Shown one piece after another: positions 53,032-61,385 of a DNA stretch of 64,000 nucleotides (position 1 is the stretch's first letter; each line of letters begins with the position of its first letter). Under the pieces are notes generated by a model that was not told where the DNA came from, searched no databases, and saw only the letters and a program-made list of their open reading frames with translations. The stretch covers positions 1 to 64,000 of the forward strand of contig JAZKEM010000158.1 of the NCBI GenBank assembly GCA_040387055.1. Reading direction: 5' to 3'. The translations under genes and the position numbers were made by a program. Origin of the DNA: Stenotrophobium sp040387055. GTDB taxonomy: Bacteria; Pseudomonadota; Gammaproteobacteria; Nevskiales; Nevskiaceae.

Positions 53032-53046
53032 TGTAGTTTAGTTACA
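53032..53046. promoter_or_regulatory. HexR-like operator at the zwf promoter
   Basis: TGTAGTTTAGTTACA is an imperfect palindrome with the TGTA-N7-TACA ends of the HexR consensus. It lies between the divergent zwf and edd genes, on the zwf side. Confidence 0.75.
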
Positions 53047-53184
53047 CAAAAGCCATCTAGCGATAACAGTGTGACGCAAGCGCCCTACGACAGGCAAAAA
53101 TCGCCTCACACCGCTCATATATTGGGATAAATCGATAATTTTCACAACATATTTAGCCTAAGGCCCTTCGAGAGGGCAATTTTA

Positions 53185-53199
53185 TGTTGCTATACTACA
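53185..53199. promoter_or_regulatory. Second HexR-like operator at the edd promoter
   Basis: TGTTGCTATACTACA retains the TGT...ACA ends and most palindromic positions of the HexR motif. It contains TATACT, a good -10 for edd, so binding would occlude that promoter. It lies 70-84 nt before the edd start. Confidence 0.6.
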
Positions 53200-53268
53200 T
53201 AAATATGACGGGTTATCCGCCCGCCCAAATTATCGACCGGTAGCGTCATTTACGAGGCCCGCGCCCAG

Positions 53269-55161
53269 ATGGAACTCGACAAAACTCTCAGTGAAGTCAC
53301 CGAAAGAATCTGCGCCCGCAGTCAGGCGAGCCGTGCCAGCTATCTAAAGCGGATCGAGGTCGTTGCCACACAACACCCCAGAAGAAGCAAACTCGGCTGC
53401 ACGAATCTTGCGCACGCCTTTGCAGCTTCGACACCGGATGACAAGAAAGCGCTACGGGCTTTTAATTTCGCCAACATCGCTATCGTCTCTGCCTACAACG
53501 ACATGTTGTCGGCGCATCAGCCCTTTGCACGCTATCCAGAACTAATCAAAACCGCAGCGCGCAAAGCTGGCGCGGTGGCACAGTTTGCTGGCGGCGTACC
53601 CGCGATGTGTGACGGCATTACGCAGGGCGAGCCCGGAATGGAGCTATCTCTGTTCTCGCGCGACGTCATTGCAATGTCCACAGCAATCGCCTTGTCGCAC
53701 AACACTTTTGATGCAGCTCTTTACTTAGGCGTGTGCGACAAAATTGTTCCGGGCCTGCTGATCGGCGCTCTTCAATTCGGTCACTTGCCTGCGATCTTCG
53801 TACCCGCAGGTCCAATGACCACCGGCATGAGCAATGCCGAGAAATCACGCGTACGCCAGCTGTTCGCTCGCGGTGAGTTGAGTCGAGAAGAATTGCTTGA
53901 AGCTGAATCGAAGTCCTATCACGGCCCTGGAACCTGCACCTTCTACGGCACCGCCAACAGCAATCAGATGCTGATGGAAGTGATGGGCCTGCACCTGCCC
54001 GGCGCTGCATTCATCAATCCCAACACCCCATTGCGCGACGCACTTACCATCGCAGCAACAGAGCGTGCCGTCCGCATTACTGCCTTGCATGAGGAATACA
54101 CGCCGATTGCACAGGTGATTGATGAACGCGCCATTGTTAACGGCATTGTCGGCCTGCTGGCCACAGGCGGCTCAACCAATCACACAATCCATCTTGTCGC
54201 GATTGCTCGCGCTGCCGGCATCCTGATTAACTGGGATGACTTCAATGACCTTTCAGCGGTCATTCCATTACTGGCCAAGGTTTATCCCAATGGCAGCGCA
54301 GACGTGAATCAATTTCACGCCGCAGGCGGTGTTGGCTTCTTGATTCGCGAACTCCTGAATCGTGGCTTGCTGCACGAAGATGTGATGACCGTCGCTGGGC
54401 GCGGACTCTCGCGTTATACCGAAGCGCCGCAATTGGATAACGAGCAATTGTCCTGGCAGGCAGCGCCGATCAATAGCCTTGATGAGACAGTCTTGGCCCC
54501 AGCGAGCAAAGCGTTTCAGGCCGACGGCGGTTTGCGTTTGCTGCGCGGCAACCTAGGACGCGCTGTCATTAAATCTTCTGCCGTCGCGACCAAGCACCGC
54601 CGAGTGCATGCACCCGCGCTAGTCTTCAATAGCCAGGAAGAAGTGATTGCCGCTTACGAAGCCAAACTACTACAGCGAGACTTTATTGCCGTCGTACGCT
54701 TTCAAGGCCCACGCGCCAATGGCATGCCTGAGTTGCACAAACTCACGCCGCTATTAGGCGTTCTTCAGGACGACGGCTTTCATGTCGCGCTCGTCACAGA
54801 CGGCAGAATGTCCGGCGCATCGGGAAAAGTCCCTGCTGCGATTCATGTCAGCCCAGAATGTTTGGCTGGCGGCCCGCTAGGGAAAGTACAAAACGGCGAT
54901 ATGGTGCTGCTCGACGCTGAGAACGGCATTTTGGAAGTGGAAGTGGCTGCCGACATTCTGGCCTCGCGATCCGCTGATGTGCTTGATCTCAGTGCAAATG
55001 AATTTGGCATGGGCCGCGAACTCTTCAGCATGTTCCGCTCGCAGGTATCAAGTGCAGAACAAGGCGCAATTACTTTCGGCAACACAGCCGAACCAAGCGC
55101 ACCTGCCATTCAACGTCCATCAGAACACTTCACCGTACTGTCAGCTGAGGCTGAAGCATGA
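53269..55161 (+). CDS. edd: 6-phosphogluconate dehydratase (630 aa)
   Basis: Entner-Doudoroff enzyme: 6-phosphogluconate to 2-keto-3-deoxy-6-phosphogluconate. IlvD/Edd family with [4Fe-4S] Cys regions around PAMCDGITQGEPGMELSLFS, YLGVCDKIVPG and GPGTCTFYGTANSNQMLME. Length is as expected. It overlaps eda by ATGA. Controlled, by position, from a promoter with a HexR-like box. Confidence 0.95.
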   Translation: MELDKTLSEVTERICARSQASRASYLKRIEVVATQHPRRSKLGCTNLAHAFAASTPDDKKALRAFNFANIAIVSAYNDMLSAHQPFARYPELIKTAARKAGAVAQFAGGVPAMCDGITQGEPGMELSLFSRDVIAMSTAIALSHNTFDAALYLGVCDKIVPGLLIGALQFGHLPAIFVPAGPMTTGMSNAEKSRVRQLFARGELSREELLEAESKSYHGPGTCTFYGTANSNQMLMEVMGLHLPGAAFINPNTPLRDALTIAATERAVRITALHEEYTPIAQVIDERAIVNGIVGLLATGGSTNHTIHLVAIARAAGILINWDDFNDLSAVIPLLAKVYPNGSADVNQFHAAGGVGFLIRELLNRGLLHEDVMTVAGRGLSRYTEAPQLDNEQLSWQAAPINSLDETVLAPASKAFQADGGLRLLRGNLGRAVIKSSAVATKHRRVHAPALVFNSQEEVIAAYEAKLLQRDFIAVVRFQGPRANGMPELHKLTPLLGVLQDDGFHVALVTDGRMSGASGKVPAAIHVSPECLAGGPLGKVQNGDMVLLDAENGILEVEVAADILASRSADVLDLSANEFGMGRELFSMFRSQVSSAEQGAITFGNTAEPSAPAIQRPSEHFTVLSAEAEA

Positions 55162-55787
55162 ACACCAACGAGCTACTGAAACTTACTCCAGTCATTCCAG
55201 TGATTGTGATTGATGACGCATCGCATGCAGTGCCAATGGCGCGCGCCCTAGTCGATGGTGGAATCCGCGTACTTGAAGTGACGCTGAGAACCCCGAGCGC
55301 ACTTGCCGCTATTCGCAATATTCATCGCGAAGTGCCCGACGCCATTGTCGGCGCAGGCACCGTTCTTACCCCTGAGCATTTAGTTGCAGCAGCCAATGCT
55401 GGCGCTCAGTTCGCTGTGAGCCCTGGTCTAACTCCATCTTTGGCAGCAGTCGCCAAATCCTCTGGTGTAGCGCTATTGCCCGGCGCTGTGACACCGTCCG
55501 AAATCATGCTGGCGATGGAGCTTGGATTTAACAATCTCAAGTTTTTCCCCGCTCAACAATCCGGTGGTGTTGCCATGTTGAAGGCGCTGCACGGACCCTT
55601 CGGCTCCACCAAGTTTTGCCCTACAGGTGGAATTTCCTTGGAGACAGCCGCGGAATATTTGGCGCTAGAGAATGTCGCTTGCATCGGTGGCTCATGGCTA
55701 ACGCCAAAAGCCTTGATGGAAAAGCAAGACTGGGCTGGAATAAAACAGCTTGCAGAACAAGCCGTGACGCTACTCCGCAAAAAGTAG
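55158..55787 (+). CDS. eda: 2-keto-3-deoxy-6-phosphogluconate aldolase (209 aa)
   Basis: Cleaves KDPG to pyruvate and glyceraldehyde-3-phosphate. TIM-barrel class I aldolase with Glu in RVLEVTLRTP, GAGTVLTPEHL, and Schiff-base Lys in NNLKFFPAQQSGG. Start overlaps edd (ATGA). Completes the Entner-Doudoroff set with zwf, pgl and edd. Confidence 0.95.
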   Translation: MNTNELLKLTPVIPVIVIDDASHAVPMARALVDGGIRVLEVTLRTPSALAAIRNIHREVPDAIVGAGTVLTPEHLVAAANAGAQFAVSPGLTPSLAAVAKSSGVALLPGAVTPSEIMLAMELGFNNLKFFPAQQSGGVAMLKALHGPFGSTKFCPTGGISLETAAEYLALENVACIGGSWLTPKALMEKQDWAGIKQLAEQAVTLLRKK

Positions 55788-55804
55788 CATCACAGCATCG
55801 CTGT

Positions 55805-56566
55805 TTACTGCAGATTCACAAACATGCCGCCGTCAACGAGCAGCGAAGAGCCGGTGACGTAGCGCGCCAGATCCGAAGCCAGAAAGACAACGCAACCTGC
55901 GACATCATCAGGTTCGCCCAATCGGCCAAGTGGAATACGGCCTTCCATGTATTTTTTCTTGGCAGGATCCGCCAAGTCTTCCTTGTTGATGTCAGTCGCG
56001 ATCGTTCCCGGCAAGACTGAATTACAACGAATGCCATAACGCCCAAGTGCGATCGCGCAGGACTGCATCAGCGAGTGCACACCAGCCTTCGTTGGCGTGT
56101 AGTGCGTTTGCATTTCACCGCCAACCAATGCGCTGATCGAACTAATTGCGATGATCGCGCCACCGGATCCCTGCTGCTGCATACGCTTGGCTGCGGCTTG
56201 AACCATGTAATAAGCGCCATGCAAATTCACGCGCATTGTGCGTTCAAGTATCTCTGCCGGCATGTCGAGAAAAGCATGAAACGGACAGATACCCGCATTG
56301 CTGACAAAGACATCAATCTTTCCAAAAGCCTTAACCGCAGCTTCAATAAAAGCTGGCGCAGAGGCCGCATCAGCAACATCGCCTTTCACCGCAATCGCGC
56401 GCTTGCCTAAAGCCTCAATCTCAGCAACCACTGCTGCGGCAGCTTCTGGCTCGTGCAGAAAATTGATTGCGACATCAGCGCCCTGTTTTGCACAAGCAAT
56501 CGCAGTCGCTCGACCAATACCGTGCGCAGCACCCGTGATCAAAACTGTTTTTCCTTGCAGCAGCAT
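55805..56566 (-). CDS. SDR, probable L-rhamnose 1-dehydrogenase (253 aa)
   Basis: Cofactor loop TGAAHGIG (11-18), SNAG (89-92), Y156-x3-K160 (YTPTK). The motif region NSVLPGTIATDINKEDL and the overall sequence resemble NAD(P)-dependent L-rhamnose (or L-fucose) 1-dehydrogenases, which form the aldonolactone. The context of an L-rhamnonate dehydratase favours rhamnose. It is transcribed leftward with the IclR regulator upstream and converges on eda. Confidence 0.82.
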   Translation of the reverse strand: MLLQGKTVLITGAAHGIGRATAIACAKQGADVAINFLHEPEAAAAVVAEIEALGKRAIAVKGDVADAASAPAFIEAAVKAFGKIDVFVSNAGICPFHAFLDMPAEILERTMRVNLHGAYYMVQAAAKRMQQQGSGGAIIAISSISALVGGEMQTHYTPTKAGVHSLMQSCAIALGRYGIRCNSVLPGTIATDINKEDLADPAKKKYMEGRIPLGRLGEPDDVAGCVVFLASDLARYVTGSSLLVDGGMFVNLQ

Positions 56567-56612
56567 TGACCGCCTCCCCCGAATTTATTCTTTGGAATTT
56601 ATTTTTTACAGA

Positions 56613-57398
56613 TTACTGCGGCTCGCTCCAGCCAAGTTCACGGCTGATTGCTTCGGTTGTTTTCTTCACTTCAACAACCAGCTCCGCCATACGCGCATCA
56701 CTCATATATTGAGCAGCGCTAGAGAGACTGATCGCTGCAATGATATTGCCGCCCGCTTCACGAATTGGCGCAGCAACACAGCGAATCTGATCTTCGTTTT
56801 CTTCAAGATCGAAGGCATAGCCCTGACGCGCATATGTGCGCATACGCTTAAGCCATGTCTTGAAGAAACTGTCTGAAGCATTCTTTCCGGCTTCGGACAG
56901 ATACAAGTCATGCCAACTCGCTTCATCCTCATCGAGGATCAGCGCCTTGCCCAAGCCAGTAGACGTGACCGGCTGACGCTCGCCAACGCGCGAGCTGATT
57001 TCCACACGACGACGTCCGGGAATTTTGTCCAAGTACAAAGCACGTCGACCTTCGAGCGCGCCCAAATGCACGGTGTCTTCAGAAGCCAAGGCAAGTGCTT
57101 CAAGATGCGGCGCCGCAATGCGGATGATGTTCATCTGCTGACGTGCGCCATAGCCCAGCTCTAAAAGCTTTGGTCCGAGGCTGTAGCCCTCACGCGGAAC
57201 GAAGGCGAGATAGCGACGCTCGACCAGCACTGAAGCCAATCGATGCGCGGTGCTGCGAGTGAGATCAAGTTTCTCCGCAAGCTCGGCAAGACCAATGACA
57301 CCTGCCGCTGCAGCCTCAAGTACATCGAGGCCACGCAGTAGCGTTTGGCTGCCAGAAGGAGCGGCGGAATCTGCGGTGGTAATTTTGCGTTTGGCCAT
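56613..57398 (-). CDS. IclR-family regulator of the rhamnose cluster (261 aa)
   Basis: N-terminal winged helix (about 15-80; GLAELAEKLDLTRSTAHRLA) and IclR effector domain (about 95-255; VTSTGLGKALILDED). The start is placed at ATG 57398 (MAKRKITTAD); a longer frame exists. It is followed by the SDR gene on the same strand and is divergent from rhmD. The spaced direct repeat at 57417-57447 is the likely binding site. Confidence 0.9.
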   Translation of the reverse strand: MAKRKITTADSAAPSGSQTLLRGLDVLEAAAAGVIGLAELAEKLDLTRSTAHRLASVLVERRYLAFVPREGYSLGPKLLELGYGARQQMNIIRIAAPHLEALALASEDTVHLGALEGRRALYLDKIPGRRRVEISSRVGERQPVTSTGLGKALILDEDEASWHDLYLSEAGKNASDSFFKTWLKRMRTYARQGYAFDLEENEDQIRCVAAPIREAGGNIIAAISLSSAAQYMSDARMAELVVEVKKTTEAISRELGWSEPQ

Positions 57399-57416
57399 AT
57401 TCTTAGGTTGACTGTT

Positions 57417-57447
57417 TATATCCCATATATTAATATTATATCCCATA
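57417..57447. promoter_or_regulatory. Paired direct repeats, likely IclR operator
   Basis: TATATCCCATA occurs at 57417-57427 and again at 57437-57447, exactly 20 bp apart, two helical turns. A TAATATTA palindrome sits between them. It lies 19-49 nt upstream of the IclR start, between it and rhmD. Confidence 0.6.
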
Positions 57448-57594
57448 ATATGAAATATACAAGCAGCAAAGATTGCTTGGGCCGGGGAGACGCGAGATGA
57501 ATGATCCAATCAGGATGACAGTAAAGCGATGCCCCGTCGCGGCAACGCATTTAACGTAAACATACCCACTCTGCTTACCAACCAGACTATAGAC

Positions 57595-58773
57595 ATGACC
57601 TTTCCACTGATTAAACACGTTCGCGCATTTGTTGTCCGTGGCGGCGGCGCCGATTACCACGATCAGGGCTCTGGCCACTGGATTGACGATCACATCGCCA
57701 CGCCGATGGCCCGCTACCCTGAATATCGCCAGAGCCGTCAAAGCTTCGGCATCAACGTTCTCGGTACGCTGGTCGTTGAGATCGAAGCAGCGGATGGCAC
57801 CGTTGGTTTTGCAGTAACGACCGGCGGCGAGCCTGCGGCTTACATTGTTGAGAAGCATCTCGCTCGTTTTCTTGAAGGCGCCAGCGTCACTGACTACGAG
57901 AAAATCTGGGATCAGATGTACTTCTCGACGCAGTTCTACGGCCGCAAAGGTCTGGTCGTTAACGCACTCAGCGGCGTTGATCTCGCGCTGTGGGATCTGT
58001 TGGGCAAGCTGCGCAAGGAGCCGGTGTATCACCTGCTCGGCGGCAAGGTTCGTGAAGAGCTGCAGTTTTACGCCACCAGCTCGCGCCCTGACCTCTCGAA
58101 GCAACTCGGCTTCATCGGCGGCAAGATGCCGCTGCATCACGGCCCGGCTGAAGGCGAAGAAGGCCTGAAGAAAAATATTGCCGAACTGGCCGAGATGCGT
58201 GAACGCGTCGGCCCTGACTTCTGGCTGATGCTCGACTGCTGGATGAGCCTCGACCTCAACTACGCAACACGCCTCGCGCACGAAGCGCACAAGCACGGCC
58301 TCAAGTGGATTGAAGAAGCACTGAGCCCGGACGATTACTGGGGCTATCGCGATCTGAAGAAGAACGCCCCGAAGGGCATGCTCGTCACCACCGGCGAACA
58401 CGAAGCCACACGCTGGGGCTTCCGCATGCTGTTGGAAATGGATTGCTGCGACATCATCCAGCCTGATGTGGGCTGGTGCGGCGGCATCACCGAACTGATC
58501 AAGATCTCTGCATTGGCAGACGCACGCGGCGTGATGGTGATTCCGCACGGCTCCAGCGTTTACAGCTATCACTTCGTCATCACGCGTCACAACAGTCCGT
58601 TTGCCGAGTTCCTGATGATGGCGCCGGATGCCGACGAGGTGGTGCCGATGTTTAACCCGCTACTGCTTGATGAGCCAGTGCCGGTCAACGGTCGCTTGAA
58701 GCTCGATGACAAACCAGGCTTCGGCGTGCAGCTAAACCCCGCTTGCAAACTCCATCGTCCGTACACGCATTAA
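57595..58773 (+). CDS. rhmD: L-rhamnonate dehydratase (392 aa)
   Basis: Enolase-superfamily enzyme converting L-rhamnonate to 2-keto-3-deoxy-L-rhamnonate. It aligns closely with E. coli RhmD through GSGHWIDDHIATPM, QSRQSFGINVLGTLVVEIEA, QFYATSSRPDL, QPDVGWCGGIT and IPHGSSVYSYH. Metal ligands are D214, E240 and E268, and the catalytic His is H318. The start is set at ATG 57595; the frame is open 22 codons further without a good site. First gene of the rightward rhamnose operon. Confidence 0.94.
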   Translation: MTFPLIKHVRAFVVRGGGADYHDQGSGHWIDDHIATPMARYPEYRQSRQSFGINVLGTLVVEIEAADGTVGFAVTTGGEPAAYIVEKHLARFLEGASVTDYEKIWDQMYFSTQFYGRKGLVVNALSGVDLALWDLLGKLRKEPVYHLLGGKVREELQFYATSSRPDLSKQLGFIGGKMPLHHGPAEGEEGLKKNIAELAEMRERVGPDFWLMLDCWMSLDLNYATRLAHEAHKHGLKWIEEALSPDDYWGYRDLKKNAPKGMLVTTGEHEATRWGFRMLLEMDCCDIIQPDVGWCGGITELIKISALADARGVMVIPHGSSVYSYHFVITRHNSPFAEFLMMAPDADEVVPMFNPLLLDEPVPVNGRLKLDDKPGFGVQLNPACKLHRPYTH

Positions 58774-58791
58774 TAACCCGAGCACGCATCT

Positions 58792-59661
58792 ATGAAATTG
58801 CTCCGCCACGGATTGGCAGGCCAGGAAAAACCCGGACTACTCGACAGCAATGGTGTGCTGCGTGATTTGTCTGGTGTGATTGCTGATATCACTCCACAAG
58901 TTCTTTCGAAGTCTGGACTGGCAAAGCTCGCTGCGCTGAATACAAACGATTTGCCAATTGTTGCAGGCAATCCTCGCCTCGGCGTACCTGTCGCTGGCAT
59001 CAGTAAGTTTCTCGCTATCGGCCTCAACTTCGCTGATCACGCAGAAGAATCAAAGCTGCCGATTCCAACCGAGCCGGTGCTCTTCACCAAAGCCATCAGC
59101 TGCCTTAACGGCCCCAACGATGATGTGATGTTGCCGAAGGGTTCCAAGAAAGGCGACTGGGAAGTAGAACTCGGCTTCATCATGGGCCGCACCGCAAGTT
59201 ATGTCGAAGAAGCTGAAGCACTCGATTACGTTGCTGGCTATGTTCTAGTTAATGACGTCAGTGAACGTGAACTCCAGCTCGAGTGCGGCGGCAGTTGGGA
59301 CAAGGGCAAAGGCTGCGACACGTTTGGACCCGTTGGCCCTTGGCTGGTTACATCGGATGAAGTGGGCGATCCACAGATCCTTGATATGTGGCTCGACGTC
59401 AACGGCAAGCGCATGCAAACCGGTAATAGCCGCACGATGATCTTCACCATCGCCCAGCTGGTCAGCTACATCAGCAAGTTCATCACGCTGCACCCCGGCG
59501 ATCTGATTATCACCGGCACGCCGCCTGGCGTTGGTCTCGGACAGAAACCCGAGCCGATCTATCTGAAAGCTGGCGACACCATGAGTCTCGGCATTGCCAA
59601 GCTCGGTGAGCAGAAACAAAAAGTTGTCGCCTGGCACGCTAGCACTGAGTCAGACGCATGA
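58792..59661 (+). CDS. FAH-family hydrolase, probable 2,4-diketo-3-deoxy-L-rhamnonate hydrolase (289 aa)
   Basis: Fumarylacetoacetase-fold C-C hydrolase. Metal ligands E124 and E126 (WEVELGF) and D155 (VLVNDVSERE) are present, with ITGTPPGVGLG near the C-terminus. In the diketo-hydrolase route it splits 2,4-diketo-3-deoxy-L-rhamnonate into pyruvate and L-lactate. It lies 18 nt after rhmD and overlaps the next SDR by ATGA. Confidence 0.88.
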   Translation: MKLLRHGLAGQEKPGLLDSNGVLRDLSGVIADITPQVLSKSGLAKLAALNTNDLPIVAGNPRLGVPVAGISKFLAIGLNFADHAEESKLPIPTEPVLFTKAISCLNGPNDDVMLPKGSKKGDWEVELGFIMGRTASYVEEAEALDYVAGYVLVNDVSERELQLECGGSWDKGKGCDTFGPVGPWLVTSDEVGDPQILDMWLDVNGKRMQTGNSRTMIFTIAQLVSYISKFITLHPGDLIITGTPPGVGLGQKPEPIYLKAGDTMSLGIAKLGEQKQKVVAWHASTESDA

Positions 59662-60407
59662 GCACCTTCGCAGGTCGCTTTGCAGGACAAACCGCAGTCA
59701 TCACCGGCGGCGCTTCAGGCGTTGGCCGTGAACTCGCAGCACGCCTGACCACAGAAGGCGCCACCGTTAGCATTTGGGATCGCGATGAATCTGCACTGTC
59801 AGAAGCGATTCAATTTACCGGCGCGATTCATAGCAAGGTTGTTGACGTTACCAATGCGGCGCAGATCTCTGCAGCCGCGCTAGAAGCCAACAGCAAATTA
59901 GGTCGCATCGATATTCTGGTGGTCAGCGCTGGTATCACCGGCCCTACCACCACGCTGTGGGATTACCCGCTAGAAGACTGGCATCAAGTGATTGATGTCA
60001 ATTTGAATGGCACTTATCACTGCTGCCGCGCAGTGGTTCCTTACATGCTGAAGAATGATTACGGCCGCATCGTCAACATCTCTTCCGTCGCAGGCAAAGA
60101 GGGAAACCCCAACGCCTCTGCCTACTCCACTTCAAAAGCAGGCGTCATCGGCCTGACCAAGTCACTCGGCAAGGAATTGGCGAAGACGGGCATTCGCGTT
60201 AACTGCGTGACGCCAGCCACTTTTCGCAGCCCGATCCTTTCGCAGCTGACGCAAGGACAGATCGACTACATGCTGTCGCGCATTCCGATGGGTCGCATCG
60301 GTGAGACTGAAGAAGTTGCTGCACTGGTTTCATGGCTTGTGAGTCGTGAGTGTTCGTTCAGTACAGCTGCGACTTTTGATATCTCCGGCGGTCGGACCAC
60401 TTACTGA
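59658..60407 (+). CDS. SDR, probable 2-keto-3-deoxy-L-rhamnonate 4-dehydrogenase (249 aa)
   Basis: Cofactor loop TGGASGVG (16-23), VSAG (89-92), Y156-x3-K160 (YSTSK). In the diketo-hydrolase pathway this NAD-dependent step makes the substrate for the preceding hydrolase. It overlaps that gene by ATGA and precedes the amidohydrolase gene by 11 nt. Assignment is by context. Confidence 0.85.
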   Translation: MSTFAGRFAGQTAVITGGASGVGRELAARLTTEGATVSIWDRDESALSEAIQFTGAIHSKVVDVTNAAQISAAALEANSKLGRIDILVVSAGITGPTTTLWDYPLEDWHQVIDVNLNGTYHCCRAVVPYMLKNDYGRIVNISSVAGKEGNPNASAYSTSKAGVIGLTKSLGKELAKTGIRVNCVTPATFRSPILSQLTQGQIDYMLSRIPMGRIGETEEVAALVSWLVSRECSFSTAATFDISGGRTTY

Positions 60408-60418
60408 GATCGACGGCG

Positions 60419-61318
60419 ATGATCGATTTCCCCATCGTCGATCCGCATCAGCATCTGTGGGATTTCAGCCGAAATCACTATGCATGGCTGATGCAGCACC
60501 CTCTGCCGCACAATCCGGCCGGGGACTGCACCGCCATCGCCAAGCCTTATGGCCTCAGCGACTATCTGAGAGATACGACGGGTTGGTCGATTAAGAAAAC
60601 CGTGCACGTCGATGCGGGTGCCGATGCCAAAGACGCGCTCAACGAAACACGTTGGCTGCAAGAGCTTGCCGATCAGCATGGCGCTCCGCAGGGCATCATC
60701 GCTTTTGCTGAGTTGAATGATCCTGAAGTGGAATCGCTGCTGGCCGCACATTGGGAATACGCTAATGTTCGCGGCATTCGCCAGATCATCAACTGGCACA
60801 AAGACCCGCTCAAAACCTACACATCGCATGATCTTTTGGAAGATCTTGCATGGCGTCGTGGATTCAGTCTTCTGCAGAAGTATGGTCTGTCGTTTGATCT
60901 GCAAATTTATCCATCGCAAATGCCTGCTGCCGCCACGCTCGCCGCACGCAATCCCGGCACACAAATCATTCTGAATCATGCGGGCATGCCCACTGATCGC
61001 GACCCCGCAGGTCTCGAAGCCTGGCGTAAAGGCATGACCCTGCTCGCCAGACAGCCCAATGTCGCCGTCAAGATTTCCGGGCTGTCGATGATTGACCGCA
61101 ACTGGACTGTCGAAAGCATTCGACCTTTCGTACTGACCACGATTGAGTTGTTCGGGCCAGACCGCTGCATGTTCGCCAGCAACTTCCCTGTGGACAAGCT
61201 CTACGGAAGTTTCACCAAGCACTTCTACGCTTACGACCAGATCACTGCTGATTTCAGTCTGGCCGAGCGTTACAAACTTTTTGCCAATACAGCCGAGGCA
61301 ATCTATCGGTTGAGCTGA
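60419..61318 (+). CDS. Amidohydrolase, probable L-rhamnono-lactonase (299 aa)
   Basis: TIM-barrel amidohydrolase (COG3618-type) with H10-x-H12 (DPHQHLWD), a metal/active His in ILNHAGMP, and Asp in ASNFPVDKL. Related enzymes hydrolyse L-fucono- and L-rhamnonolactones. In this operon it would convert the lactone from the 1-dehydrogenase to L-rhamnonate for RhmD. Confidence 0.87.
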   Translation: MIDFPIVDPHQHLWDFSRNHYAWLMQHPLPHNPAGDCTAIAKPYGLSDYLRDTTGWSIKKTVHVDAGADAKDALNETRWLQELADQHGAPQGIIAFAELNDPEVESLLAAHWEYANVRGIRQIINWHKDPLKTYTSHDLLEDLAWRRGFSLLQKYGLSFDLQIYPSQMPAAATLAARNPGTQIILNHAGMPTDRDPAGLEAWRKGMTLLARQPNVAVKISGLSMIDRNWTVESIRPFVLTTIELFGPDRCMFASNFPVDKLYGSFTKHFYAYDQITADFSLAERYKLFANTAEAIYRLS

Positions 61319-61385
61319 ATTTCAGAACCGACCCTCGAATATACGAAGGCGGAACTACAACAAAACAAGCGACGAGGGGACAGAG

